Positions 33,760 to 46,930 of a DNA stretch of 64,000 bases are shown here, piece after piece. Numbering within the stretch: position 1 is the stretch's first letter; each line of letters begins with the position of its first letter. This stretch comes from Arenicola marina. Its lineage: Eukaryota > Annelida > Polychaeta > Arenicolidae. Position numbers and translations under genes: made by a program. The notes below the pieces were generated by a model. It ran no database searches, had not been told where the DNA came from, and worked only from the letters and a program-made list of their open reading frames with translations. Location: assembly GCA_964019135.1 (NCBI GenBank), contig OZ025255.1, forward strand, positions 27,219,188 to 27,283,187, given 5' to 3'.

Positions 33760-34068
33760 CGACAGACCGCGACAGAGATAGAGACAGAAAGAGACAGACA
33801 GAGAGACGGAGACAGAGAGAGACGGAGACAGAGAGAGACGGAGACAGAGAGACAGCGACAGCGACAGAGACACACAGAGACAGAGACGGAGAGAGACAGA
33901 GAGAGAAGAGAGAGACAGAGAGCGAGGGAGACAGAGACGGAGAGAGACAGAGACAGAGAGAGAGAGAGACAGAGAGAGATAGCGAGAGACGGAGACAGAG
34001 ACGGAGAGAGACAGAGACAGAGAGACAGCGACAGCGACAGACACACAGAGACAGAGACGGAGAGAGAC

Positions 34069-34099
<31 letters not shown>

Positions 34100-34622
34100 C
34101 GGAGACAGAGACGGAGAGAGACGGAGACAGAGACAGAGAGAAACAGAGAGAGACAGAGACAGAGAGAGACAGAGAGAGACGGAGACAGAGACAGAGAGAG
34201 ACGGAGACAGAGACAGAGAGAAACAGAGAGAGACAGAGACAGAGAGAGACAGAGAGAGACGGAGACAGAGACAGAGAGAGACGGAGACAGAGAGAGACAG
34301 AGACAGAGAGACAGACAGATAGAGAGAGACAGAGAGAGACGCAAAGCCAGGGAGACAGAGAGAGACGCAAAGCCAGGGAGACAGACAGAGAGAGAAAGGG
34401 AGACAGAGACAGAAACAGAGAGAGACAGAGACAGGTAGAGAGAGAGACAGAGACAGAGCAAGAGAGGGTGAGAGACAGAGACTGAGAGTCGGAGAGAGAC
34501 AGAGACTGAGACAGAGCAAGAGAGAGAGAGAGATAGTGAGAGACAGAGAGACAGGGAGAGACAGACTTAGACAGAAACAGAGAGAGTGAGAGACTGAGAC
34601 AGAAAACAGAGAGAATAGAGAG
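33760..34622. repeat. GA-rich microsatellite (AGAGACGGAGACAGAG type)
   Basis: About 860 bp of purine-rich AGAGAC/GGAGAC words on the plus strand with only scattered C, T. Minus frames read Ser/Leu-rich and are not genes. Confidence 0.95.
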
Positions 34623-34899
34623 AGCGGAAAGATTTCTTCCATCCGGGGGCGCCACTGACCGCCGCCTGGCCACCCGACAAACCCCGCCAGACAAATGACG
34701 ACGCCACCCACATTCGCGACCTTGCTCTCCCCACACCTGACACGCCTCGGTCCCCTCTAAAACCTGGGGGTATTAAGCGCAGCACGTGGGGCGGGGAGCG
34801 GGAAGGCTGTCACTGTGCCACCCCGCCATCGCACCAGCCACGCCACCAGGCACGGCACGAGCCACGCCACCAGCCTACACGTGACTAACGTGGACGAGA
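34623..34899 (+). promoter_or_regulatory. GC/CpG-rich candidate promoter
   Basis: GC-rich sequence with GCACGTGGGGCGGGGAGCGG (E-box-like CACGTG and a GC box) near 34784 and a repeated CCACGCCACCAG word at 34836-34875. It stands out from neighbouring AT-rich or repeat DNA and precedes a candidate 5' exon. No TATA box is obvious. Promoter function and its assignment to the GPCR are inferred. Confidence 0.3.
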
Positions 34900-35016
34900 G
34901 TTCTGGCAGCCGCGCAGTCGTTGTTTCACCACAACGGAGGGACTACTCGCCGCCATGGAGACTTTAGTGTGGTAGTCCGCACCAAGCTCATCGGCGTCGA
35001 TACATTCTACCTACAG
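34900..35016 (+). other. Candidate 5' noncoding exon of the nested GPCR
   Basis: The end of this stretch is CTACAG followed by GTAAGT at 35017-35022, a near-perfect donor. The 5' boundary is not known. It contains a Kozak-like GCCGCCATGG at 34949 onward opening a seven-codon uORF. The nearest convincing plus-strand acceptor in front of an open gene is at 46696, just before the GPCR ATG, which would make an 11.7-kb intron. The pairing is inference; no transcript evidence is available here. Confidence 0.35.
34955..34975 (+). promoter_or_regulatory. Short uORF (METLVW, stop) in candidate 5' exon
   Basis: ATG GAG ACT TTA GTG TGG TAG in strong context (GCCGCCATGG). If the exon belongs to the GPCR mRNA, ribosomes would meet this six-residue uORF before the main start and it could dampen receptor translation. 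Confidence 0.35.
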
Positions 35017-36090
35017 GTAAGTCAATTTATTTTATTCTAAGGTAACGCGTTTTACTGCACTCTCAGGTAATTCGGTTCATTTTACTCAGATAATTCTGCT
35101 TACTTAACTCAGTAATTTGGTTAGCTATACTATCTCTATCTGTTAATTACTTCCATCAGTGATATACACTATATACAAATGTGCAGTAACGAAATTTCAA
35201 ATCGCACTTTCTACATTGAGAAATGTATGCACCACCCATTGGTTATTGAAACCGACAGGACATTAAATATCCCAATGGGACAGGAACAAAAAAAAGAAAA
35301 GAAAAAAAGAAGAAGAAAGAACGCTATTTGAAGCGGCGTGGATCCCCCGGTCGCAATTTTGTTTAGAGGCCTCCCCCCAGTTGCAATTTTGTTTAGAGGC
35401 CTCCCCCCAGTTGCAATTTTCAATTGCGCCCCCCTCTCTTTTTTTCTAGATTCTTGGATCCGCTCCTGTTTAAGTAAAGGTTATTATTTGATATTAACTA
35501 TACGCTCTCAGCGACAGTGTTCACACATCCAAGGCGGCTGCTGATGCATGCAGCGGGTACATAGGTGGGACAGACAGATAAACAGCTTCATTCTATTAGT
35601 ATAGATACTTGCGCCTTCACAAAACTCCACAATACATTCCCAGTTTAGACGGTATCATGGACCTGTAAGCTGTTCCGTGCTGTCCACGTCAGCATAGCAC
35701 AAAACTATTTGCACCTGCTCCATTGCGACATCGCAGCAACTTCGTACACCGTAACTGCAATCCTCTTAACAAGTGTCATGTCTTGTATCTTATTTTGTGA
35801 GTTCCGTCTAATTATAAGTGATATAATCTATTTGTACGGAAGTATTTATACCTTGCTCTTTCGGGCTCAATTCACGAAGCCCTTGTCGTGCCCCATTAGT
35901 CTGCGTTTTCCAGCCGTTTGCAATATAAAATATGTTTTAGACCTATAACCGACTTAGCTAAAATACACCGCATACATCCCCCCCCCCCACCCACCCAACC
36001 GTCTCAAGCGCCTATGGAGCCGCGATTTCCTCCTGGACAATTGGAACGATTTTTGCGAACTCGTTATCCGAATAGTAAGCCATGCGGCGC
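35017..36090. other. Non-repetitive segment downstream of candidate exon
   Basis: No gene is called. It contains a 2.5-copy repeat of CAGTTGCAATTTTGTTTAGA (about 35341-35420). Just before the 44-bp array is a 20-residue open stretch (MEPRFPPGQLERFLRTRYPN, 36014 onward) followed by GTAAGC. It could be an exon but matches nothing I recognise. Confidence 0.5.
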
Positions 36091-39000
36091 GCTCGTCAAC
36101 GCGTGCCTCCACGTTGGACGCTTGTCGACGCCAGGTTCGTCAACGCGTGCCTCCACGTTGGACGCTTGTCGACACCAGGTTCGTCAACGCGTGAATCCAC
36201 GTTGGACGCTTGTCGACGCCAGGTTCGTCAACGCGTGCCTCCACGTTGGACGTTTGTCGACGCCAGGTTCGTCAACGCGAGCCTCCACGTTGGATGCTTG
36301 TCGACGCCAGACGCTCGTCAACGCGTGCCTCCACGTTGGACGCTTGTCAACGCCAGGTTCGTCAACGCGTGCCTCCACGTTGGACGCTTGTCGACGCCAG
36401 GCTCGTCAACGCGTGATTCCACATTGGACGCTTGTCGACGCCAGGTTCGTCAACGCGTGCCTCCACGTTGGACGTTTGTCGACGCCAGGTTCGTCAACGC
36501 GAGCCTCCACGTTGGATGCTTGTCGACAGCAGACGCTCGTCAACGCGTGCCTCCACGTTGGACGCTTGTCGACGCCCGGTTCGTCAACGCGTGCCTCCAC
36601 GTTGGACGCTTGTCGACGCCAGGCTCGTCAACGCGTGCCTCCACATTGGACGCTAGTCGACGCCAGGTTCGTCAACGCGTGCCTCCACGTTGGACACTTG
36701 TCGACGCCAGGTTCTTCAACGCGTACCTCCACGTTGGACGCTTGTCGACGCCAGGTTCGTCAACGCGTACCTCCACGTTGGACGCTTGTCGACGCCAGGT
36801 TCGTCAACGCGTACCTCCACGTTGGACGCTTGTCGACGCCAGGTTCGTCAACGCGTGCCTCCACGTTGGACGCTTGTCGACGACAGGTTCTTCAAAGCGT
36901 ACCTCCACGTTGGACGCTTGTCGACGCCAGGTTCGTCAACGCGTGCCTCCACGTTGGACGCTTGTCGACGCCTGGTTCGTCAACGCGTGCCTCCACGTTG
37001 GACTCTTGTCGACGCCAGGCTCGTCAACGCGTGCCTCCACGTTGGACGCTTGTCGACGCCAGGTTCGTCAACGCGTGCCGCCACGTTGGACGCTTGTCGA
37101 CGCCAGGTTCTTCAACGCGTACCTCCACGTTGGACGCTTGTCGACGCCAGGTTCGTCAACGCGTGCCTCCAGGTTGGACGCTTGTCGACGCCAGGCTCGT
37201 CAACGCGTGCCTCCACGTTGGACGCTTGTCGACGCCAGGTTCGTCAACGCGTACCTCCACGTTGGACGCTTGTCGACGCCAGGTTCGTCAACGCGTACCT
37301 CCACGTTGGACGCTTGTCGACGCCAGGTTCGTCAACGCGTGCCTCCACGTTGGACGCTTGTCGACGCCAGGTTCTTCAACGCGTACCTCCACGTTGGACG
37401 CTTGTCGACGCCAGGTTCGTCAACGCGTGCCTCCACGTCGGACGCTTGTCGACGCCAGGCTCGTCAACGCGTGCCTTCACGTTGGACGCTTGTCGACGCC
37501 AGGTTCGTCAACGCGTGCCTCCACGTTGGACGCTTGTCGACGCCAGGCACGTCAACGCGTGCCTCCACGTTGGGCGCTTGTCGACGCCAGGTTCGTCAAC
37601 GCGTACCTCCACGTTGGACGTTTGTCGACGCCAGGCTCGTCAACGCGTACCTCCACGTTGAACGCTTGTCGACGCCAGGTTCGTCAACGCGTGCCTCCAC
37701 GTTGGACGCTTGTCGACGCCAGGTTCGTCACCGCGTGCCTCCACGTTGGACGCTTGTCGACGCCAGGCTCGTCAACGCGTGCCTCCACGTTGGGCGCTTG
37801 TCGACGCCAGGTTCGTCAACGCGTACCTCCACGTTTGACGCTTGTCGACGCCACGTTCGTCAACGCGTACCTCCACGTTGAACGCTTGTCGACGCCAGGT
37901 TCGTCAACGCGTGCCTCCACGTTGGACGCTTGTCGACGCCAGGTTCGTCAACGCGTACCTCCACGTTGGACGCTTGTCGACGCCAGGCTCGTCAACGCGT
38001 GCCTCCACGTTGGACGCTTGTCGACGCCAGGTTCGTCAACGCGTACCTCCACGTTGGACGCTTGTCGACGCCAGGTTCGTCAACGCGTACCTTCACGTTA
38101 GACGCTTGTCGACGCCAGGTTCGTCAACGCGTACCTCCACGTTGGACGCTTGTCGACGCCAGGCTCGTCAACGCGTGCCTTCACGTTGGAGGCTTGTCGA
38201 CGCCAGGTTAGTCAACGCGTGCCTCCACGTTGGACGTTGTCGACGCCAGGTTCGTCAACGCATATCTCCACGTTGGACGCTTGTCGACGCCAGGTTCGTC
38301 AACGCGTACCTCCACGTTGGACGCTTGTCGACGCCAGGTTCGTCAACGCGTACCTCCACGTTGGACGCTTGTCGACGCCAGGTTCGTCAACGCGTACCTC
38401 CACGTTGGACGTTGTCGACGCCAGGTTCGTCAACGCATATCTCCACGTTGGACGCTTGTCGACGCCAGGTTCGTCCACGCGTACTCCACGTTGGACGCTT
38501 GTCGACGCCAGGCTCGTCAACGCGTGCCTCCACGTTAGACGCTTGTCGACGCCAGGTTCGTCAACGCGTACCTCCACGTTGGACGCTTGTCGACGCCAGG
38601 CTCGTCAACGCGTACTTTCACGTTGGACGCTTGTCGACGCTAGGTTCGTCAACGCGTACCTCCACGTGGGACGCTTGTCGACGCCAGGTTCGTCAACGCG
38701 TACTCCACGTTGGACGCTTGTCGACGCCAGGCTCGTCAACGCGTGCCTCCACGTTGGACGATTGTCGACGCCAGGTTCGTCAACGCGTACCTCCACGTTG
38801 GACGCTTGTCGACGCCAGGCTCGTCAACGCGTACTTTCACGTTGGACGCTTGTCGACGCCAGGTTCGTCAACGCGTACCTCCACGTTGGACGCTTGTCGA
38901 CGCCAGGCTCGTCAACGCGTGCCTCCACGTTGGACGCTTGTCGACGCCAGGTTCGTCAACGCGTACCTCCACGTTGGACGCTTGTCGACGCCAGGTTCGT

Positions 39001-42000
39001 CAACGCGTACCTTCACGTTAGACGCTTGTCGACGCCAGGTTCGTCAACGCGTACTTTCACGTTGGACGCTTGTCGACGCCAGGTTCGTCAACGCGTACCT
39101 CCACGTTGGACGCTTGTCGACGCCAGGTTCGTCAACGCGTATCTCCACGTTGGACGTCGTCGACGCCAGGTTCGTCAACGCATATCTCCACGTTGGACGC
39201 TTGTCGACGCCAGGTTCGTCAACGCGTACCTCCACGTTGGACGCTTGTCGACGCCAGGCTCGTCAACGCGTGCCTCCACGTTGGACGCTTGTCGACGCCA
39301 GGTTCGCCCACGCGTACCTCCACGTTGGACGCTTGTCGACGCCAGGTTCGTCAACGCGTACCTCCACGTTGGACGCTTGTAGACGCCAGGCTCGTCAACG
39401 CGTACCTCCACGTTGGACGCTTGTCGACGCCAGGTTCGTCAACGCGTACCTCCACGTTGGACGCTTGTCGACGCCAGGTTCGTCAACGCGTGCCTCCACG
39501 TTGGACGCTTGTCGACGCCAGGTTCTTCAACGCGTACCTCCACGTTGGACGCTTGTCGACGCCAGGTTCGTCAACGCGTGCCTCCACGTCGGACGCTTGT
39601 CGACGCCAGGCTCGTCAACGCGTGCCTTCACGTTGGACGCTTGTCGACGCCAGGTTCGTCAACGCGTGCCTCCACGTTGGACGCTTGTCGACGCCAGGCT
39701 CGTCAACGCGTGCCTCCACGTTGGGCGCTTGTCGACGCCAGGTTCGTCAACGCGTACCTCCACGTTGGACGTTTGTCGACGCCAGGCTCGTCAACGCGTA
39801 CCTCCACGTTGAACGCTTGTCGACGCCAGGTTCGTCAACGCGTGCCTCCACGTTGGACGCTTGTCGACGCCAGGTTCGTCACCGCGTGCCTCCACGTTGG
39901 ACGCTTGTCGACGCCAGGCTCGTCAACGCGTGCCTCCACGTTGGGCGCTTGTCGACGCCAGGTTCGTCAACGCGTACCTCCACGTTTGACGCTTGTCGAC
40001 GCCACGTTCGTCAACGCGTACCTCCACGTTGAACGCTTGTCGACGCCAGGTTCGTCAACGCGTGCCTCCACGTTGGACGCTTGTCGACGCCAGGTTCGTC
40101 AACGCGTACCTCCACGTTGGACGCTTGTCGACGCCAGGCTCGTCAACGCGTGCCTCCACGTTGGACGCTTGTCGACGCCAGGTTCGTCAACGCGTACCTC
40201 CACGTTGGACGCTTGTCGACGCCAGGTTCGTCAACGCGTACCTTCACGTTAGACGCTTGTCGACGCCAGGTTCGTCAACGCGTACCTCCACGTTGGACGC
40301 TTGTCGACGCCAGGTTCGTCAACGCGTGCCTCCACGTTGGACGTTGTCGACGCCAGGTTCGTCAACGCATATCTCCACGTTGGACGCTTGTCGACGCCAG
40401 GTTCGTCAACGCGTACCTCCACGTTGGACGCTTGTCGACGCCATGTTCGTCAACGCGTACCTCCACGTTTGACGCTTGTCGACGCCACGTTCGTCAACGC
40501 GTACCTCCACGTTGAACGCTTGTCGACGCCAGGTTCGTCAACGCGTGCCTCCACGTTGGACGCTTGTCGACGCCAGGTTCGTCAACGCGTACCTCCACGT
40601 TGGACGCTTGTCGACGCCAGGCTCGTCAACGCGTGCCTCCACGTTGGACGCTTGTCGACGCCAGGTTCGTCAACGCGTACCTCCACGTTGGACGCTTGTC
40701 GACGCCAGGTTCGTCAACGCGTACCTTCACGTTAGACGCTTGTCGACGCCAGGTTCGTCAACGCGTACCTCCACGTTGGACGCTTGTCGACGCCAGGTTC
40801 GTCAACGCGTGCCTCCACGTTGGACGTTGTCGACGCCAGGTTCGTCAACGCATATCTCCACGTTGGACGCTTGTCGACGCCAGGTTCGTCAACGCGTACC
40901 TCCACGTTGGACGCTTGTCGACGCCAGGTTCGTCAACGCGTACCTCCACGTTGGACGCTTGTCGACGCCAGGTTCGTCAACGCGTACCTCCACGTTGGAC
41001 GTTGTCGACGCCAGGCTCGTCAACGCGTGCCTCCACGTTGGACGCTTGTCGACGCCAGGTTCGTCAACGCGTACCTCCACGTTGGACGCTTGTCGACGCC
41101 AGGTTCGTCAACGCGTACCTTCACGTTAGACGCTTGTCGACGCCAGGTTCGTCAACGCGTACTTTCACGTTGGACGCTTGTCGACGCCAGGTTCGTCAAC
41201 GCGTACCTCCACGTTGGACGCTTGTCGACGCCAGGTTCGTCAACGCGTATCTCCACGTTGGACGTTGTCGACGCCAGGTTCGTCAACGCATATCTCCACG
41301 TTGGACGCTTGTCGACGCCAGGTTCGTCAACGCGTACCTCCACGTTGGACGCTTGTCGACGCCAGGCTCGTCAACGCGTGCCTCCACGTTGGACGCTTGT
41401 CGACGCCAGGTTCGCCAACGCGTACCTCCACGTTGGACGCTTGTCGACGCCAGGTTCGTCAACGCGTACCTCCACGTTGGACGCTTGTAGACGCCAGGCT
41501 CGTCAACGCGTACCTCCACGTTGGACGCTTGTCGACGCCAGGCTCGTCAACGCGTACTTCCACGTTGGACGCTTGTCGACGCCAGGCTCGTCAACGCGTA
41601 CTTTCACGTTGGACGCTTGTCGACGCCAGGTTCGTCAACGCGTACCTCCACGTGGGACGCTTGTCGACGCCAGGTTCGTCAACGCGTACTCCACGTTGGA
41701 CGCTTGTCGACGCCAGGCTCGTCAACGCGTGCCTCCACGTTGGACGATTGTCGACGCCAGGTTCGTCAACGCGTACCTCCACGTTGGACGCTTGTCGACG
41801 CCAGGCTCGTCAACGCGTACCTCCACGTTGGACGCTTGTCGACGCCAGGCTCGTCAACGCGTACCTCCACGTTGGACGCTTGTCGACGCCAGGTTCGTCA
41901 ACGCGTACCTCCACGTTGGACGCTTGTCGACGCCAGGTTCGTCGACGCGTACCTCCACGTTGGACGCTTGTCGACGCCAGGTTCGTCAACGCGTACCTCC

Positions 42001-43388
42001 ACGTTGGATGCTTGTCCACGCCAGGTTCTTCAACGCGTACCTCCACGTTGGACGCTTGTCGGCGCCAGGTTCGTCAACGCGTACCTCCACGTTGGATGCT
42101 TGTCGACGCCAGGTTCGTCAACGCGTACCTCCACGTTGGACGCTTGTCGACGCCAGGTTCGTCAACGCGTACCTCCACGTTGGACGCTTGTCGACGCCAG
42201 GTTCGTCAACGCGTACCTCCACGTTGGACGCTTGTCGACGCCAGGCTCGTCAACGCGTGCCTCCACGTTGGACGCTTGTCGACGCCAGGTTCGCCAACGC
42301 GTACCTCCACGTTGGACGCTTGTCGACGCCAGGTTCGTCAACGCGTACCTCCACGTTGGACGCTTGTAGACGCCAGGCTCGTCAACGCGTACCTCCACGT
42401 TGGACGCTTGTCGACGCCAGGCTCGTCAACGCGTACTTCCACGTTGGACGCTTGTCGACGCCAGGTTCGTCAACGCGTACCTCCACGTTGGACGTTGTCG
42501 ACGCCAGGTTCGTCAACGCATATCTCCACGTTGGACGCTTGTCGACGCCAGGTTCGTCAACGCGTACCTCCACGTTGGACGCTTGTTGACGCCAGGTTCG
42601 TCGACGCGTACCTCCACGTTGGACGCTTGTCGACGCCAGGCTCGTCAGCGCGTACCTCTACGTTGGACGCTTGTCGACGCCAGGTTCGTCAACGCGTACC
42701 TCCACGTTGGACGCTTGTCGACGCCAGGCTCGTCAACGCGTACCTCCACGTTGGACGCTTGTCGACGCCAGGTTCGTCAACGCGTACCTCCACGTTGGAC
42801 GCTTGTCGACGCCAGGTTCGTCGACGCGTACCTCCACGTTGGACGCTTGTCGACGCCAGGTTCGTCAACGCGTACCTCCACTTTGGATGCTTGTCCACGC
42901 CAGGTTCTTCAACGCGTACCTCCACGTTGGACGCTTGTCGGCGCCAGGTTCGTCAACGCGTACCTCCACGTTGGATGCTTGTCCACGCCAGGTTCGTCAA
43001 CGCGTACCTCCACGTTGGACGCTTGTCGACGCCATGTTCGTCAACGCGTACCTCCACGTTGGACGCTTGTCGACGCCAGGTTCGTCAACGCGTACCTCCA
43101 CGTTGGACGCTTGTCGACGCCAGGTTCGTCAACGCGTATCTCCACGTTGGACGCTTGTCGACGCCAGGTTCGTCAACGCGTACCTCCACGTTGGACGCTT
43201 GTCGACGCCAGGTTCGTCAACGCGTACCTCCACGTTGGACGCTTGTCGACGCCAGGTTCGTCAACGCGTACCTCCACGTTGGACGCTTGTCGACGCCAGG
43301 TTCGTCAACGCGTACCTCCACGTTGGACGCTTGTCGACGCCAGGTTCGTCAACGCGTACCTCCACGTTGGACGCTTGTCCACGCCAGG
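36091..43388. repeat. 44-bp minisatellite, the largest array
   Basis: About 165 copies with core GACGCTTGTCGACGCCAGGT followed by TCGTCAACGCGT and a CTCCACGTTG part. Single-base variants and a few 43- or 42-bp units mark blocks that recur: the stretch near 37842 is repeated near 39993 (offset 2151) and again near 40476. The stretch near 38605 recurs near 41591. All open frames in it are consequences of the repeat. Confidence 0.98.
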
Positions 43389-43767
43389 TTGAAGTACTTC
43401 TGTCCTCGGCTGTTGCTGACGCCACGTCGACTTATTCTCCAATTGGGATTTACTGAAGCCTTGTCAAGCGAATGCCGTATCGGGATGTTGCTTCAGATTT
43501 ATTGGGTTATTTTGTGGGTACAGCCTTTAGGTTAGAGCCCATGAATTGAATTGTTGTAGTAACTGCTACGGGTGAGTAATGCGTCAGCTATGCTGAAACA
43601 ATGGCTCGCCCCAACATGGGAGAACGACACTTTTTTGTCCTTTACAAAAACCTTATATGCCTTGATATACTTAGGATATGAATTTTACATTTGTATTAGA
43701 ATACTGCTCACATATAGAAGGCAGCAGAGTTGCACAAAGTTGCATTTGATAAAATCAACTGTTTGTG
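43389..43767. other. Intron segment up to SINE target site
   Basis: No gene is visible. The last 12 bp (CAACTGTTTGTG, 43756-43767) are one copy of the target-site duplication of the next SINE. Confidence 0.7.
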
Positions 43768-44022
43768 GTTGGTTGGTTAATCAGGACGCTTTAACCACTT
43801 TTGGACATATCGCGTCAATGGGAGAAGGAAGGGAGAGTGGAGCCATGACCCCGGGGGTAACCCCCTACTCTTTACGAAGAAAGGCATGGGATCTTTATCC
43901 TACGACCACACAGACATGACCACAGCGGGGCTCGAACCACCGATCCACGTGCCGTTAGGCTCTCAGGTGACCAGAGCACTCCATGCGAGCGCTCTAGCCC
44001 ACTAAGCTATCGCGCCGGCCCC
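43768..44022 (-). mobile_element. tRNA-derived SINE, complete, with 12-bp target-site duplication
   Basis: Minus strand from 44022: GATAGCTTAGTGGGCTAGAG (A box), GGTGGTTCGAGCCCCGCTG (B box), then the family body and an end of AACCAACC type. CAACTGTTTGTG at 43756-43767 and 44023-44034 flanks it exactly, which fixes both ends at 255 bp and shows it was inserted by retroposition. It defines the basic length of this SINE family in the window. Confidence 0.9.
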
Positions 44023-44059
44023 CAACTGTTTGTGCTACTCAGTTGTGTTCTTCTGTATG

Positions 44060-46630
44060 GGTATTATTCTCCAAACAGCCTAGGAACACAGGTCAAACAG
44101 CTCAGATACACAGGTCAAACAGCCTAGGTACACAGCCTAGGTACACAGGTCAAACAGCCTAGGTACACATGTCAAACAGCCTAGGTACACAGCCCAAACA
44201 GCCTAGGTACACAGCCCAAACAGCCTAGGCACACAGGTCAAACAACCTAGGTACACAGCCCAAACAGCCTAGGTACACAGCCCAAACAGCCTAGGTACAA
44301 AGCCCAAACAGCCTAGGTACACAGCCCAAACAACCTAGGTACACAGCCCAAACAGCCTAGGCACACATGTCAAACAGCCTAGGTACACAGCCCAAACAGC
44401 CTAGGTACACAGCCCAAACAGCCTAGGTACACAGCCTAAACAGCCTAGGTACACAGCCCAAACAGCCTAGGTACACAGGTCAAACAGCCTAAGTACACAG
44501 CCCAAACAGCCTAGGTACACAGGGCAAACAGCCTAGGTACACAGCCCAAACAGCCTTGGTACACAGGTCAAACAGCCTAGGTACACTGGGCAAACAGCCT
44601 AGGTACACAGCCTAGGTACACAGGTCAAACAGCCTAGGTACACAGCCCAAACAGCCTAGGTACACAGCCCAAACAGCCTAGGTACAGGTCAAACAGCCTA
44701 GGTACACAGCCCAAACAGCCTAGGTACACAGCCCAAACAGCCTAGGTACACATGTCAAACAGCCGAAGTACACAGGTCAAACAGCCTAGGTACACAGCCC
44801 AAACAGCCTAGGTACACAGGTCAAACAGCCTAGGTACACAGCCCAAACAGCCTAGGTACACAGGGCAACCAGCCTAGGTACACAACCCAAACAGCCTAGG
44901 TACACAGGTCAAACAGCCTAGGTACACGGGCCAAACAGCCTAGGTACACAGCCCAAACAGCCTAGGTACACAGGGCAAACAGCCTAGGCACACAGCCCAA
45001 ACAGCCTAGGTACACAGCCCAAACAGCCTAGGCACACAGGTCAAACAGCCTAGGTACACAGCCCAAACAGCCTAGGTACACAGCCCAAACAGCCTAGGTA
45101 CACAGCCCAAGCAGCCTAGGTACACAGCCCAAACAGCCTCGGTACACAGGGCAAACAGCCTAGGTACACAGCCCAAACAGCCTAGGTACACAGCCCAAAC
45201 AGCCTAGGCACACAGCCCAAACAGCCTAGGTACACAGCCCAAACAGCCTAGGTACACAGCCCAAACAGCCTTGGTACACAGCCCAAACAGCCTAGGTACA
45301 CAGCCCAAACAGCCTCGGTACACAGCCCAAACAGCCTAGGTACACAGGGCAAACAGCCTAGGCACACAGCCCAAACAGCCTAGGTAAACAGCCCAAACAG
45401 CCTAGGTACACAGCCCAAACAGCCTAGGTACACAGCCCAAACAGCCTAGGTACACAGCCCAAACAGCCCAGGTACACAGCCCAAACAGCCTAGGTACACA
45501 GCCCAAGCAGCCTAGGTACACAGCCCAAACAGCCTAGGCACACAGGTCAAACAGCCTAGGTACACAGCCCAAACAGCCTAGGTACACAGCCCAAACAGCC
45601 TAGGTACACAGCCCAAACAGCCTAGGTACACAGCCCAAGCAGCCTAGGTACACAGCCCAAGCAGCCTAGGTACACAGCCCAAACAGCCTAGGCACACAGG
45701 TCAAACAGCCTAGGTACACAGCCCAAACAGCCTAGGTACACAGCCCAAACAGCCTAGGTACACAGCCCAAACAGCCTAGGTACACAGCCCAAGCAGCCTA
45801 GGTACACAGCCCAAACAGCCTCGGTACACAGGGCAAGCAGCCTAGGTACACAGCCCAAACAGCCTAGGTACACAGCCCAAACAGCCTAGGTACACAGCCC
45901 AAACAGCCTCGGTACACAGGGCAAGCAGCCTAGGTACACAGCCCAAACAGCCTAGGTACACAGCCCAAACAGCCTAGGTACACAGCCCAAACAGCCTAGG
46001 TACACAGCCCAAACAGCCTCGGTACACAGGGCAAGCAGCCTAGGTACACAGCCCAAACAGCCTAGGTACACAGGTCAAACAGCCTAGGTACACAGGTCAA
46101 ACAGCCTAGGTACACAGCCCAAACAGCCTCGGTACACAACCCAAACAGCCTAGGTATACAGCCCAAACAGCTTAGGTACACAGGTCAAACAGCCTAGGTA
46201 CACAGCCCAAACAGCCTAGGTACACAGGTCAAACAGCCTAGGTACACAGCCCAAACAGCCTCGGAACACAGCCCAAACAGCCTAGGTACACAGCCCAAAC
46301 AGCCTAGGCACACAGGTCAAACAGCCTAGGTACACAGCCCAAACAGCCTCGGTACACAGCCCAAACAGCCTAGGTACACAGCCCAAACAGCCTAGGTACA
46401 CAGGTCAAACAGCCTAGGTACACAGCCCAAACAGCCTCGGTACACAGCCCAAACAGCCTAGGTACACAGCCCAAACAGCCTAGGTACACAGGTCAAACAG
46501 CCTAGGTACACAGCCCAAACAGCCTCGGTACACAGCCCAAACAGCCTAGGTACACAGCCCAAACAGCCTAGGTACACAGGTCAAACAGCCTAGGTACACA
46601 GCCCAAACAGCCTAGGTACACAGGGCAAAC
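44060..46630. repeat. 22-bp minisatellite upstream of the GPCR
   Basis: About 117 copies of CAGCCTAGGTACACAGCCCA plus AA, with GGTCAAA and GGGCAAA variants. It ends about 65 bp before the acceptor of the GPCR exon. Confidence 0.97.
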
Positions 46631-46690
46631 TGCAATGACACGCCATCATGTTTCAAGATACAGCCGCAATCCATAATAAATATGTCTGAC

Positions 46691-46697
46691 TTTCAGG
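46691..46697 (+). other. 3' splice site directly before the GPCR start codon
   Basis: TGTCTGACTTTCAG then G ATG: a good acceptor with AG at 46695-46696, so the coding exon would begin one base before the ATG. This implies at least one upstream noncoding exon. Confidence 0.55.
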
Positions 46698-46898
46698 ATG
46701 CCGCAGAGGGATAATTGGGGCATGGCGGAAAACGTCACCTGGCAATCGTTTTGCCCGTGCGCCAGTAGCAGCGGAGATATCTTCATGCTGTTGCCGGGCA
46801 ACATCAGCCACAACTACTGGGGCTGCACGTGCAACAACCGGACGGCGCTGGGCGGGGTGTGGGCATTCCCGGCGATGGGGGACGACGCCCTAGGCGGG

Positions 46899-46930
<32 letters not shown>

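Noticed and set aside
33513-34736. Ser/Leu-rich minus-strand frames
   Set aside because: Translation of a GA-rich microsatellite.
36014-36075. Short coding-like stretch MEPRFPPGQLERFLRTRYPN followed by GTAAGC
   Set aside because: Too short to recognise and lacking a supported acceptor or promoter; mentioned under the segment but not called a gene.
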